From positions 2,005,501 through 2,069,500 of the forward strand of contig JADANN010000162.1 of assembly GCA_018806985.1 (NCBI GenBank): a stretch of 64,000 nt of DNA, in the 5' to 3' direction. Below the pieces are notes generated by a model. It saw only the letters and a list, made by a program, of their open reading frames with translations. It had not been told where the DNA came from and ran no database searches. Each line of letters begins with the position of its first letter. Position 1 is the first letter of the stretch. This DNA comes from Angiostrongylus vasorum (taxonomy: Eukaryota; Nematoda; Chromadorea; Rhabditida; Metastrongylidae). Below, in pieces: positions 27,601 through 33,802 of the stretch. A program made the position numbers and the translations under genes.

Positions 27601-30012
27601 TCACTTTGACAATGACATCTTTTTTTTCAAGAAATGCCAATGAATCGGTAGCGATATCCAAGAAAATCAAAACATCCAAAAGGAAAAGAAGTTGGAAGAG
27701 GACCATTTCCATGAGGAGCGTGTACTTTGAAAGGAAAAAAAATTTAAATAGACGTTTTTCTTTCACCATAGAAACACGTCATAATTGTGCCTATGAGTAG
27801 ACAAATGAGAAGCCTAATGCTCCATTACACAGATTGTTTTTGGGTTGCCATCTTAATTACATAAAAATTTTCCATACCATTCGCAGGGTAATGGAATGAA
27901 GTCTCTTCATACATAATGTCTTCATGGTTTTTTGCGTCCCTGCATATACGACGACGGCTTTTTTTTCAGCACTTACAGGCGTGCCCGTTTTACGAGAATA
28001 AACGATGGTTTTTGGATAACTAGGGGATTTGCGGAGTTGCGACATGACAGAATTGTAGAAGAAACTTTGCTTTATAGCTTGAATATGAATGCTATGCGTG
28101 CTGTCGCCAAATTTATTTATCGCCACCCTCGAAAACGTCATGTGATCATTAGAATGGGACAACATGTGAGTGAAAATCGACAGCGGATTACTGCACAATC
28201 TTTGCTTTGCTGATGACACCGTCCTTATAATATCAAACATTAGGCAAGCGGAACATATGCTTGCCGACTTTGATAAAGCCAGTGAAAAGATTGGTCTTCG
28301 ACTAAATCTCACAAAAATGATGTTCATGAAGAACGGATTGGCTTCGTATGCCCCATTCACGTTCAACGGAACGAATATCTCCGAATGCTCCATTTATATC
28401 TATCTAGGTCGGGAAATCAACATGATAAACGGCTTAGCTCCAGAGTTGAGCAGAAGGGAACGAACGGCCTGGGAAGCTTTCAAGAGACGAGTATCCCGCG
28501 TCACTCAAGTAAGGAAAGGAATGCGAAGCTCCGACCTGCGGAACGAATGCTAGCCGACTTTGATAACACCTGTGGAAAGATTGGTTTCGTGTGCCCTATT
28601 CACGCTCATCGTAACTAATATCTCCGTATGGTCCAGCTACATCTGTCTAAAGTCGAGAAATAAACATCATGGTGAACGACTTAGCCCCAGAATTGAGCAG
28701 GAGGAATCGTGCTTGCTCAGTTTCGACTCCATGGTTCTTCCTGCTTGTCTGCCGTATGCGTTAGAAGCCAGGTCGTTACGTAGGCAGGATGGAAGATCAT
28801 TCAGCGTTATAGAACGCAGTCGAAAGGACGATGCTAGGGGGTATCCAGTATCACCCACTTGAGGGAAGAGATCCGAAGCTTTGAACTACTTCAGCGATCA
28901 GAAATAAAATGTGCTTTTCCATATGCTAAACATTTGAAGTTAGGATGGGCTGGAATCGTAGCGCGAATGAACGACAACTGATCGACAGGAGCCGTTAGTG
29001 ACTGGATTCCTCGGGATATTAAAAGGACACTAAGAAGAAAAGCGACCTCTGTGGTCAGAGTTGTTTACGACGACGAAAACTCTAAAAGAAAGATATGATG
29101 CCTAAGGAGTCCCTAGAGCGGGAAGAAATCACTGGGCTACTCTTACATGCGACAAGGAGAGATGAAAAATTTACTGGTGCCCTTCTCAGATCACTCGACG
29201 GTCAACGGGACGACAGGAGATGCATGCTATTTATTATTTACTACCTTTGCTGTGGTCCGTCACGCTACTTACAGTAACAATGATGCATTATAGCGATTGA
29301 AATTGAAACAACAACTAATTTCATTTAATTAAAAACTATTAGTTAGTTGATCTAACTCCTAACTTTTTTTTTGATTTTTTAGGGCTTTCAAATTTCCAGT
29401 CAGTGGACTCGTTGGAGAAAAAGTTTTTTGCGCACTTTTAAATGTAGAATTCAGCTTTTTCCGACCAACGCCCACCGTGAGATCTGTATTGGGCTATCGT
29501 TTGACTATAGGAAGTGTAAGGAAAGGGTACTGTGCACCAAAATAAACAACGAGAAAGAAGATGGCCTTTGCTTAGCTCGTACCAGCCACTGGAGACGTCG
29601 CGTATGATTGTGTAGAATGCACACCGTCGTTTGTGTGAAAATTTAGCCGGGCACATAGCATACCAGATTATCCAGTTGCCATGTTTCGTGCGCCAGAACT
29701 GTTTAGATTACAGAGCTTCGTGGAACATTTTCTTTGAGTAGTGCCGAATAATACGAGAAAATTAAAACAAATCGGGAATTAGGAATCAGTAAATTTTCCG
29801 GTTCTTCAGTATGATGTATTGTAAAACCATGAGAGTCGTATCTTCAGGTTGGCTTCATTGATTACATAGTACATCCGTTGTATGAGACGTGGGCGGATTT
29901 GGTGTATCCAGATGCGCAGAATATTCTGGATCAGCTGGAGGAGAATCGTGAATGGTACCAGTCGCGGATCCCTGAAGAGCCTGACACGGCTCGTTCCGGA
30001 ACTAACTCGTAG
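561..30012 (+). CDS. pde-4: cAMP-specific 3',5'-cyclic phosphodiesterase, PDE4 family (13 exons, 5' incomplete)
   Basis: PDE4 enzymes hydrolyse cAMP to AMP in the cytosol and end PKA signalling. Exons: 561-664 (tentative), 829-1220, 12323-12416, 12584-12686, 12766-12842, 15146-15286, 16212-16382, 19434-19538, 20242-20385, 21400-21499, 22359-22513, 25056-25361, 29848-30012. From 829 the joined length is 1953 nt, exactly 651 codons with stop, and every junction keeps phase. Residues from 829: UCR1 with PKA site RRESF at 99-103; UCR2 about 197-265; catalytic domain about 327-630 with YHN (386-388), metal ligands H391, H427, D428 and D545, signature [10 protein letters not shown], glutamine switch Q596 and clamp F599. 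Length is usual for long PDE4 forms. No start codon precedes 561 in frame, so further 5' exons lie outside the window. An alternative start exon is at 9367-9617. I am very sure of the family; the 5' end is uncertain. Confidence 0.95.
829..1220 (+). CDS. pde-4: pde-4 long-form exon with UCR1 PKA site
   Basis: This GC-rich exon encodes an Arg/Ser/Pro-rich N-terminal region. It ends in the start of UCR1: [13 protein letters not shown] followed by [12 protein letters not shown], matching the PDE4 pattern [12 protein letters not shown]...SRNSSIASD. Ser102 in RRESF is the place where PKA activates long PDE4 forms in other animals. The donor is GC|GTGAGT at 1221. The start at 829 uses acceptor TCTTGCAG; an acceptor before 742 is also in phase. 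An ATG at 766 (stop upstream at 739) could make this a first exon instead. The 3' end is certain, the 5' end is not. Confidence 0.85.
2417..2722 (-). other. unidentified minus-strand reading frame inside pde-4 intron
   Basis: A 101-residue open frame, polar and basic (it includes [15 protein letters not shown] and [12 protein letters not shown]), reads unlike the AT-rich intron noise. No known domain was recognised. No convincing acceptor was found upstream on the minus strand. It could be the last exon of a nested gene, an inserted gene fragment or chance. Confidence 0.2.
3680..3715 (-). ncRNA. hammerhead-like motif (decayed)
   Basis: On the minus strand the order is GGCT, CTGATGA, a 13-nt hairpin, then GGAACGCT and AGCC. 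Stem I (GGCT/AGCC) and the CTGATGA box are perfect. The GAAACGTC box is changed to GGAACGCT, so cleavage activity is unlikely. It sits at the end of a 200-bp repeat with the flank TTTTATTCGGCTA. Confidence 0.5.
4577..4800 (+). repeat. dispersed repeat family 3 (unclassified)
   Basis: It shares long stretches (for example GGTTGTGCGAGCC and CACCACAGGCAGTCGCAGCCC) with 20757-21140 and 22845-22920 on the + strand and with 36470-36845 and 53610-54005 on the - strand. No transposase or RT frame and no clear tRNA boxes are present. The class is unknown. Confidence 0.8.
6206..6510 (+). repeat. SINE1 relic
   Basis: The relic has a tRNA-like head (GTGTAGCCCAGTCGAGACGCC), then CCTCTGGGGTCGGCGAATT and, near its end, AATTGATCAACTCC. 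These are the same landmarks in the same order as the well-preserved copies at 21845 and 46645. It is heavily mutated. Confidence 0.55.
7065..7265 (+). repeat. SINE1 relic
   Basis: The head is CACGTGTAGCACCGTGC. It is followed by GGTTCGATATGA in the B-box position, then TTGGCAAATTGCTAC and a degraded ATAAGCCACCGAATGTAATC that matches the family segment ATAGGCCACCGCGAATCAT. Confidence 0.5.
7690..7885 (-). repeat. SINE1 copy, minus strand
   Basis: Reverse-complement landmarks: CGATGTATTAAGTC (family CGATACATCGG), TTGCCGTCCCCAGAGGG, and the tRNA-like head ending at TGTGCTACACGGGCGC. It is truncated and mutated. Confidence 0.6.
9367..9617 (+). CDS. pde-4: pde-4 alternative first coding exon
   Basis: ATG at 9367 opens 83 codons plus 2 nt and ends at a consensus donor, CCCAA|GTAAGT (9618). 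Phase 2 is the phase the shared exon at 12323 needs, giving a 603-residue protein. The product is proline-rich in the middle ([16 protein letters not shown]) and ends [14 protein letters not shown], whose KRMSFF resembles the RRESFLY PKA site of the long form just before the same junction. The segment is clearly richer in GC than its surroundings. A 13-bp unit, CCCATCGCCAACC, is repeated in tandem. Multiple promoters with distinct N-termini are usual for PDE4 genes. No transcript evidence is available, so this is a strong inference. Confidence 0.65.
9618..12322 (+). other. pde-4 intron 1, second part
   Basis: It holds a 148-bp element with short terminal inverted repeats and a hammerhead-like core (10089-10236). 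There is a small GC-rich patch near 11560-11700 with no exon I can support. Otherwise I see nothing in it. Confidence 0.6.
10089..10236 (-). mobile_element. 148-bp inverted-repeat element carrying a hammerhead-like core
   Basis: The ends CTTTTATTCAGCTAAC (10089-10104) and GTTAGCTGAATAAGAG (10221-10236) are inverted repeats matching at 15 of 16 positions. Near the first end, on the minus strand (10133-10098), the hammerhead-like order is GGCT, CTGAAGA, hairpin, GAAACGTT, AGCT. It has no coding capacity. The terminal sequence recurs at 3666 and 4146, so this is one family. Confidence 0.6.
12323..12416 (+). CDS. pde-4: pde-4 UCR1 exon
   Basis: It encodes (A)[20 protein letters not shown]..., matching the PDE4 UCR1 core [17 protein letters not shown]. 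The first base completes the Ala codon of the preceding exon. Acceptor TTGCATTTAG; donor CAG|GTACAT. It is shared by the long form and the 9367 form. Confidence 0.95.
12584..12686 (+). CDS. pde-4: pde-4 exon between UCR1 and UCR2
   Basis: It encodes a linker ([16 protein letters not shown]) and then CAQETL, the start of the [14 protein letters not shown] block. Donor G|GTGAGA; length 103 nt leaves phase 1, as the next exon needs. The acceptor (GTTCAAG) is weak, so the 5' edge could shift by a few codons. Confidence 0.8.
12766..12842 (+). CDS. pde-4: pde-4 UCR2 exon 1
   Basis: It encodes [20 protein letters not shown] then MASSK, nearly identical to PDE4 UCR2 ([25 protein letters not shown]). 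Acceptor CCTTTCAG; donor AAG|GTTAGT. Confidence 0.97.
12843..15145 (+). other. pde-4 intron within UCR2
   Basis: A 2.3-kb AT-rich intron. Its only distinct feature is the TG/GTGTAT microsatellite at about 14260-14400. The open frames there on both strands are low-complexity by-products. Nothing else was seen. Confidence 0.6.
14260..14400. repeat. TG-rich microsatellite
   Basis: An imperfect (TG)n and (TGTGTA)n run about 140 bp long within a pde-4 intron. A shorter TG tract is at 17670-17700. Confidence 0.9.
15146..15286 (+). CDS. pde-4: pde-4 UCR2 exon 2
   Basis: It encodes [20 protein letters not shown] then QVSKFL, matching UCR2 [25 protein letters not shown], followed by an acidic stretch ([16 protein letters not shown]). 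Acceptor TTTTAG; donor GAG|GTATTC; 47 codons, phase 0. Confidence 0.97.
16212..16382 (+). CDS. pde-4: pde-4 exon linking UCR2 to the catalytic domain
   Basis: It encodes a Ser-rich linker, then [20 protein letters not shown], corresponding to the PDE4 segment QISGVKKLMHSSSL. Acceptor TTTGCAG; donor CAG|GTGTGT; 57 codons, phase 0. Confidence 0.95.
16383..19433 (+). other. pde-4 intron with a SINE2 copy
   Basis: A 3.05-kb intron. A tRNA-derived SINE2 copy lies at 18055-18230. No other exon or RNA is supported. Confidence 0.6.
18055..18230 (+). repeat. SINE2 copy (tRNA-derived)
   Basis: A-box-like TGGTGGGCTGGTCAACGCG (18072-18090) and B-box-like GTGTTCGATCCCC (18115-18127) are about 35 nt apart, as in RNA polymerase III promoters. 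The family tail GTCCGGAGTTTTGCAAAGATC and GCCGTGAAAA follows. Confidence 0.75.
19434..19538 (+). CDS. pde-4: pde-4 catalytic exon 1
   Basis: It encodes [15 protein letters not shown]... ending [11 protein letters not shown], matching the opening of the PDE4 catalytic domain (LNKWGLNIF...MYAIFQERDLLK). Acceptor TTTTTTAG; donor AAG|GTACGC; 35 codons. Confidence 0.96.
20242..20385 (+). CDS. pde-4: pde-4 catalytic exon 2 (first HD-domain histidines)
   Basis: It encodes [13 protein letters not shown], then [19 protein letters not shown]. The YHN histidine is the proton donor of the family and the next His of IHAAD binds zinc. Donor ACC|GTAAGT; 48 codons. Confidence 0.97.
20757..21140 (+). repeat. 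dispersed repeat family 3, near full length
   Basis: This is the longest + copy of the family also seen at 4577. It runs from TGGATGGCCCGTCCTCACTG through CAGTCGCAGCCCTTGTGG to a 3' part with CACGCTGTACATCGCAGC, which matches the minus copies at 36470 and 53610. No coding frame. Confidence 0.8.
21400..21499 (+). CDS. pde-4: pde-4 catalytic exon 3 (HD motif)
   Basis: It encodes [20 protein letters not shown] then [13 protein letters not shown], containing the PDE signature HDxxHxxxxN; H427 and D428 are metal ligands. The start after CATTCCAG keeps phase and matches family spacing (PVLT/EVFSDLE). The nearer-looking AG at 21390 would shift the frame. Donor A|GTGAGT. Confidence 0.95.
21845..22130 (+). 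repeat. SINE1 copy, near complete
   Basis: The tRNA-like head GTGTGGAGCACTGGTCGGAG and B-box-like GGAATTGATCCC are followed by the family body: GGTCGGCAATTTGCTG, AATCATTATAAAGGCCAGA and TGCATGGCGCATCTCTCAGG. It ends GAGAGCTTTATCC. Confidence 0.8.
22359..22513 (+). CDS. pde-4: pde-4 catalytic exon 4
   Basis: It encodes (N)[20 protein letters not shown], then the [14 protein letters not shown] end, matching [20 protein letters not shown]. It uses the acceptor TGGTTCAG, not the earlier GTACAG, because only the later one keeps phase. Donor ATG|GTGGGC. Confidence 0.95.
23085..23465. repeat. SINE2 composite, two halves in opposite orientation
   Basis: The left part reads as a minus-strand SINE2 head (CTCGCGATTACCG...). 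The right part ends in the plus-strand family tail (GTACTTCACGTAATACCATGC, then AATAGGCAGTAAATAAAAG). It is mutated; the exact joints are unclear. Confidence 0.5.
24258..24700 (+). repeat. SINE1 copy split by an insertion
   Basis: The head (CACGTGTGGCACAGTGGTCGG) ends near 24300. The body resumes at GGGGATCGATTCCCGC (about 24485) and runs to GATCAACGCCGAGAGC at 24700. About 185 bp of unrelated sequence lies between. Confidence 0.65.
25056..25361 (+). CDS. pde-4: pde-4 catalytic exon 5 (metal Asp, glutamine switch)
   Basis: It encodes [20 protein letters not shown]..., then [18 protein letters not shown] and [10 protein letters not shown]...EKSQ. D545 in ADLSNP is the fourth metal ligand. Q596, which orients the cAMP base, is the last codon. 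Acceptor GCATTTAG; donor CAG|GTGAAT; 102 codons. Confidence 0.98.
26690..26975 (+). mobile_element. RTE-type LINE fragment (RT N-terminal side)
   Basis: The segment reads [18 protein letters not shown] and, after stops, [12 protein letters not shown]. This fits the hookworm RTE pattern ITERFYSNLFRSS...LPSEVRVAIK that precedes the reverse transcriptase domain. It has several stops and frame changes and is inactive. Confidence 0.55.
26941..27769 (-). pseudogene. unidentified coding-like region nested in pde-4 intron, minus strand
   Basis: Three reading frames follow one another on the minus strand: 27769-27395, 27402-27142 and 27123-26941. The first starts at ATG with a strongly hydrophobic N-terminus ([20 protein letters not shown]), like a signal peptide or membrane anchor. 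It contains TAC|GTAAGA, a good donor, before its stop. The second frame can be joined in phase after GAAGGCAG, so a short intron is possible. The third overlaps the edge of the LINE fragment and may be chance. No family was recognised. It could be a nested gene or a relic. Confidence 0.3.
28160..29260 (+). mobile_element. RTE-type LINE 3' region, rearranged and inactive
   Basis: It begins at RT motif C with an intact FADD ([12 protein letters not shown]), then MLADFD...[17 protein letters not shown] and YLGREIN. At about 28490 it jumps to [11 protein letters not shown], skipping roughly 80 residues. From 28545 it restarts at [13 protein letters not shown], so part of the domain is present twice. 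The rest runs through [13 protein letters not shown] to an end matching HWATLARDRDKW...RPLDQ. Several stops are present. Confidence 0.8.
29848..30012 (+). CDS. pde-4: pde-4 last coding exon
   Basis: It encodes [20 protein letters not shown], then [20 protein letters not shown], and ends RSGTNS with TAG at 30010-30012. F599 in VGF is the substrate clamp. Acceptor ATCTTCAG. The C-terminal tail after the catalytic domain is short compared with vertebrate PDE4. Confidence 0.98.
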   Translation, partial: VGFIDYIVHPLYETWADLVYPDAQNILDQLEENREWYQSRIPEEPDTARSGTNS

Positions 30013-30580
30013 TCTACAAATTGTATCCCTTGCCTGCTGTATGTCGGGTCGTTTAATTAACGCGCTTAGTCCTGTCTCTCATTTTCCATGTCTTATGTGT
30101 TCATTATCTCTGCGTACTAGTTCATTCATTGCCGGGTGTTTCTATAACCTTCAGTTGCTACGTTATAACCCCTCCTTTTCCCCATTTTTCCTAGGAGCGA
30201 TTATCTTCATTGTTTACGGCGTTATCGCTGCACTAGGTTTCCAAGAGTAGGTGCTTCGTGTTAATCACTTTGTCGTTCTGTCTCCTACACTGTTTACGGG
30301 GCCGTCCCCAGACTGTGTTCTCATTTCCTTCTCCCCTTTCCTTGGATGTTCTGCCGCGCTTTACTCGGCCACTCCTGCCAGGTTCTCTCATTCTGCAGCC
30401 GTCAAGTTGCCATATGTTCTCATGTTCTAGCATTAACTAATTTAAACCACTTGTTGTGATAATTGTATTCAATGTCTCTGTATTTTTTCCGGCATCTACG
30501 ATGGTGATGCATAACACTAAAGCTTTAAATCAAGTACGAATGCCATGTACTTAATAAATTTCTATTAAATAAAGTTCTAA
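30013..30580 (+). terminator. pde-4: pde-4 3' UTR with poly(A) signals
   Basis: Two AATAAA hexamers lie at 30553-30558 and 30568-30573, the first such signals after the stop codon. Cleavage is expected shortly after 30580. No other gene feature lies between the stop and these signals. Confidence 0.6.
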
Positions 30581-31154
30581 GTGAGATATGTTTCTATTCC
30601 TATCAACATTTCTCAGTAGGTCACTCAGGCTACGAAAATAAAGGGTTTTCTGTAACGAACGAACTTCAACAGCGATAGCACCTTACAGTATTTTTTCCTT
30701 TTGAATAGCTTTTTTTATTGCTCGTTCATTCGTTACATTACACGCTAGCCGTCAAGGATGTACGGCCATGGCTGTCTGAAACAGATGAAAAGTTCTGAGA
30801 AATCAAAGCTGAAAAGTGCTAGGATCTTGACTATTTATTTCAACTGAGACCAATGACAACTGGAATTCAAGCAGCGAGTTACTACTGTAGAGGGGGTCAT
30901 TGAATTTTTAGTTCGCAAATGCGCACAATTCTAGTGATATGAAAATGCCATGAATCTCTCATAAAGTAGAATTAGTCAACTGAGCGAGCACGTAGTTGTT
31001 TACTTTGAACTGTCACTGAAGAGTGCATCATCAGATAGAATGGGTAGACATCATAACGTTGAACCAAATGTAAAAGATTGAATATGACGCGCAATAGTAG
31101 TAGAAACCTCCCACCAGATAGTTCTTTAATTTACTGGTTTTTTTGATGAGCAGA

Positions 31155-31375
31155 TATGGGGGTTGTGATTAAAGGGTAAAGGATAAAGCTCTCGGCGTTG
31201 ATCAATCCCTGAGCGATGCGCCATGCATTCTACTTCATCAAGCATCGTTTGGAGGTGATTGGATGCATATCTGGCCTTTACAATGACTCGTAGTGGCCTA
31301 CCGATGTATCGAGCCAGTGCTGCTATCCTTCCAGACAACTCTAGTACCAATTTGCCGACTCCGGAGGGTGAAAGA
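31155..31375 (-). repeat. SINE1 copy, minus strand
   Basis: Reverse-complement body: GATAAAGCTCTCGGCGTTGA, CGCCATGCATTC, CTGGCCTTTACAATGA, CCGATGTATCGAGCCAGTGC and TTTGCCGACTCCGGAGGG. The tRNA-like head is missing. Confidence 0.8.
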
Positions 31376-31524
31376 TGTTGTTATTACAACACTTATTTCT
31401 CAATAGCTAACGTTTTGGCAGATTTCGCTTTCGTTAGAGGATGAGGAAGTCCCAACTGATCCTCTGTCTACTGTGCTTCCACAGTCATGACAGAAAAAAT
31501 CCGAAACCTAATTTTTTAATCGCA

Positions 31525-32490
31525 TAAGAAACAGCTTGTCTAGAAGCTTCTTCTCCAATTTTTCCATCCACAATGGTTACGAAATAGTGGCTGTCCACAA
31601 TTGGATTCGAGGACAAGCTACATACCCAAGCGCTACATCTAGTGGAGATAAAGCTCCGTTTATCAAGATCTTCATTTCCAACGAAATAAATGCTGATATA
31701 ACACGTTGCATGTAAAATGTCGGTCTAGAGAATTCAATAGCACTAATTGAAATACTACCGAGCACTCTTAAATGTCTGCTAGTTCTTAATCGCTTATAGG
31801 ATCATCTGTGTAGAACGCGAAATTTTATAACTTGCTCCAATGGCGGTGATCTTCATTACTTGAGTTCAGGTAAGGTGCACCCGATCGCTTTTGAAGCGTA
31901 CGGGTACGAATATGTTGGCGGAACGGGCAGACGACAGTGTTCATAGAAAAGAGCATCTAGATAAAGGATAAAGCTCTCGATGTTGATCACTCCCTGAGCG
32001 ATGCTTCTAGCTTTCGAATTCGTCAAACATTGTTAGAAATGATCGAGGGCAAATCTGGTCTGCAGGAGTGGCGATGGGAGTACCGAACTTCCAAGTGAGT
32101 GCTACTAGTGCTACTTCTCCCAGGCCGCCCTGTAGCAATCTGTCAAGTTTGGAGGAAACGAAAGCTAGCTCAGTCTGGGATCCCAGGATCGAATCAGTAA
32201 CCAAGTGTCTATTGCAGTGCACCTCTGATCACTGCGCTACACACGCCAATAGGTCACATAGACGGGAAATATAGAATTGAAAAAACACTCTACTAAGTAC
32301 GCATAGGACACAGACATAAAAAGGATTTTTAAGTAGAAGTCACTATCCTCGCATAGGAATTTAAAACATCAGCACTAAAGCGCTTCAGGTGTTTTGGATA
32401 TTCCAAAAATCCAAAGCTGGACCACATGGAGGAGTGCCTTGTAAGCGAGTGTGACCTCGTGTTATACTTCAGGCCGATTTTTTTGATCTG
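31525..32490 (+). mobile_element. Penelope-like element relic (linker and GIY-YIG part)
   Basis: The + strand reads KAPFIKIFISNEI...GLENSIALIEILP and a degraded zinc-binding CSNG (31550-31850), then EYVGGTGR of the GIY-YIG nuclease near 31900-31935. After a SINE1 insertion it continues FVEVTILA...EFKTSALK and KNPKLDHMEEC (32300-32450). The order fits Penelope-like elements with a C-terminal GIY-YIG endonuclease. It has stops and frameshifts and is inactive. Confidence 0.65.
31962..32262 (-). repeat. SINE1 inserted in the Penelope-like relic
   Basis: It starts with the reverse-complement tail (GATAAAGCTCTCGATGTTGA) and ends with the reverse-complement tRNA head (CACTGCGCTACACACGCC). It lies between GIY-YIG parts of the same element, so it inserted later. 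Confidence 0.6.
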
Positions 32491-33660
32491 GAACAAGAAA
32501 ATTGCTCACCCATGCAAACTTTGTGCAGTTAGCCTCCGATACTACTTACTGGACGACTTGTAGAAAACGGCTCGTTTTTGAAGAAGCTGCTTGCTTTAGT
32601 ACTGAAATTTAAGTCTTTATCTTTTTCGGTTAGGACTATGAAGGTATTTGCTGGATAGACTGCACATCAAGTTGACCACTCAAGATTCTGAAGATGGCGA
32701 AATCCGCAGAATTGTTAATATCGCGAAGTAAGTTAAATGCTAACAACCTATGGTGCCTAAGAAGAAAACCGTGATTTGTTGATCAAAGCCAACGTTAAGG
32801 GGAAACAGATGTCGGAATTACTATGCGGTGTACCAGCGAGTGGTTCTGCATTTCTCTCCTGTCTCAATAAAATAAGAATGAGAAATTTTGGATTTCCATG
32901 CACGATACTGTTCGATTCTTAGGAGCAGAGCCATACACGTTTGCGAATATCGGAGACCGAGGTAAGAGTAGGTGCCCTTGCGTTTCTTGTCGTTTCCTTT
33001 CTTGTAATTTTTTAGCAACATAGAAACGTGAGGATTCAGCATCAACAGTTCGGACGAACAATTCCAATTAACGAAAGCTGAGAAACACTGGCGGAAGGAT
33101 ATCCGAACGGCGGACACGACACAACTTGCACGGTAGGCTTCAAATTATTGTATTGTAGACTGGTTTTCCTAGAGTCCGATACCGAGATGACCCGCTTTCG
33201 AGGCAAGGAGATAGATTTCTGCTAGAAATGGCCTTTCATAGGCAACTTCCTATAAAATCTGTGACAAGCCACTTACACATCTTTTTGAACCCTGGCTAGT
33301 GGAAGACAGAAATGAAGGTCATTCTGTTATCAGCGCTTAATAGAGGTGTTGAAGCTATTGACCAGAAATCACAAGATAACTACAAAACATACTTATAGCC
33401 TCTACCATTAAGTTACATGGATGAACCATGAATGTGGCAGCATATCTCATGATAATAATGAAATACATCAACGGTTTCATTCCCATCAGATCAAGTTTTT
33501 CCAAATACACTAAATACCTATACCAGATATCTTCAATATTACTGTTTCCAAATACCTGAATTAAAACGACGAATTACGAATATCTGAATGAACAAGAAGT
33601 GTATGGACAACGTTGAATAGAAAGTGCGTTGAAGTAGTTGGGTTAAATCCATAGCGAAAG

Positions 33661-33802
33661 CTATTCATTCCTTTCGGTGGTATTTGAGAAACGTTTATCC
33701 GGACAGTAAAGCGTCGAGTTGTGATGACCCATTCTTAAGGCACAGAGGAGTTCCCACTGACACGTCGCGTCGCACATATGATCCTCTAGACGAAATGCGT
33801 TC
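33661..33802 (-). CDS. asm: asm exon 9 (last)
   Basis: It encodes NAFRLEDHMCDATCQWELLC then ALRMGHHNSTLYC and ends with TAG at 33663-33661. Cys spacing fits the C-terminal tail of acid sphingomyelinases. Acceptor TTCTTGCAG; the first base completes an Arg codon. Confidence 0.93.

Larger units (their letters stand above)
25362..29847 (+). other. last pde-4 intron, holding LINE relics and a minus-strand frame
   Basis: The 4.5-kb intron contains an RTE LINE fragment (26690-26975), an unidentified minus-strand reading frame (26941-27769) and a rearranged RTE LINE 3' part (28160-29260). 25362-26680 and 29280-29847 show nothing I can name. Confidence 0.7.
30581..33660. other. intergenic region between convergent genes
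   Basis: It holds a SINE1 copy (31155-31375) and a Penelope-like relic (31525-32490) interrupted by a second SINE1 (31962-32262). Open frames at 32821-33117 look like chance. No poly(A) signal for the minus-strand gene was found near 33661. Confidence 0.6.

Noticed and set aside
27857..28393. 178-codon minus-strand frame
   Set aside because: In large part (28160 onward) it is the antisense of the LINE segment with FADD on the plus strand.
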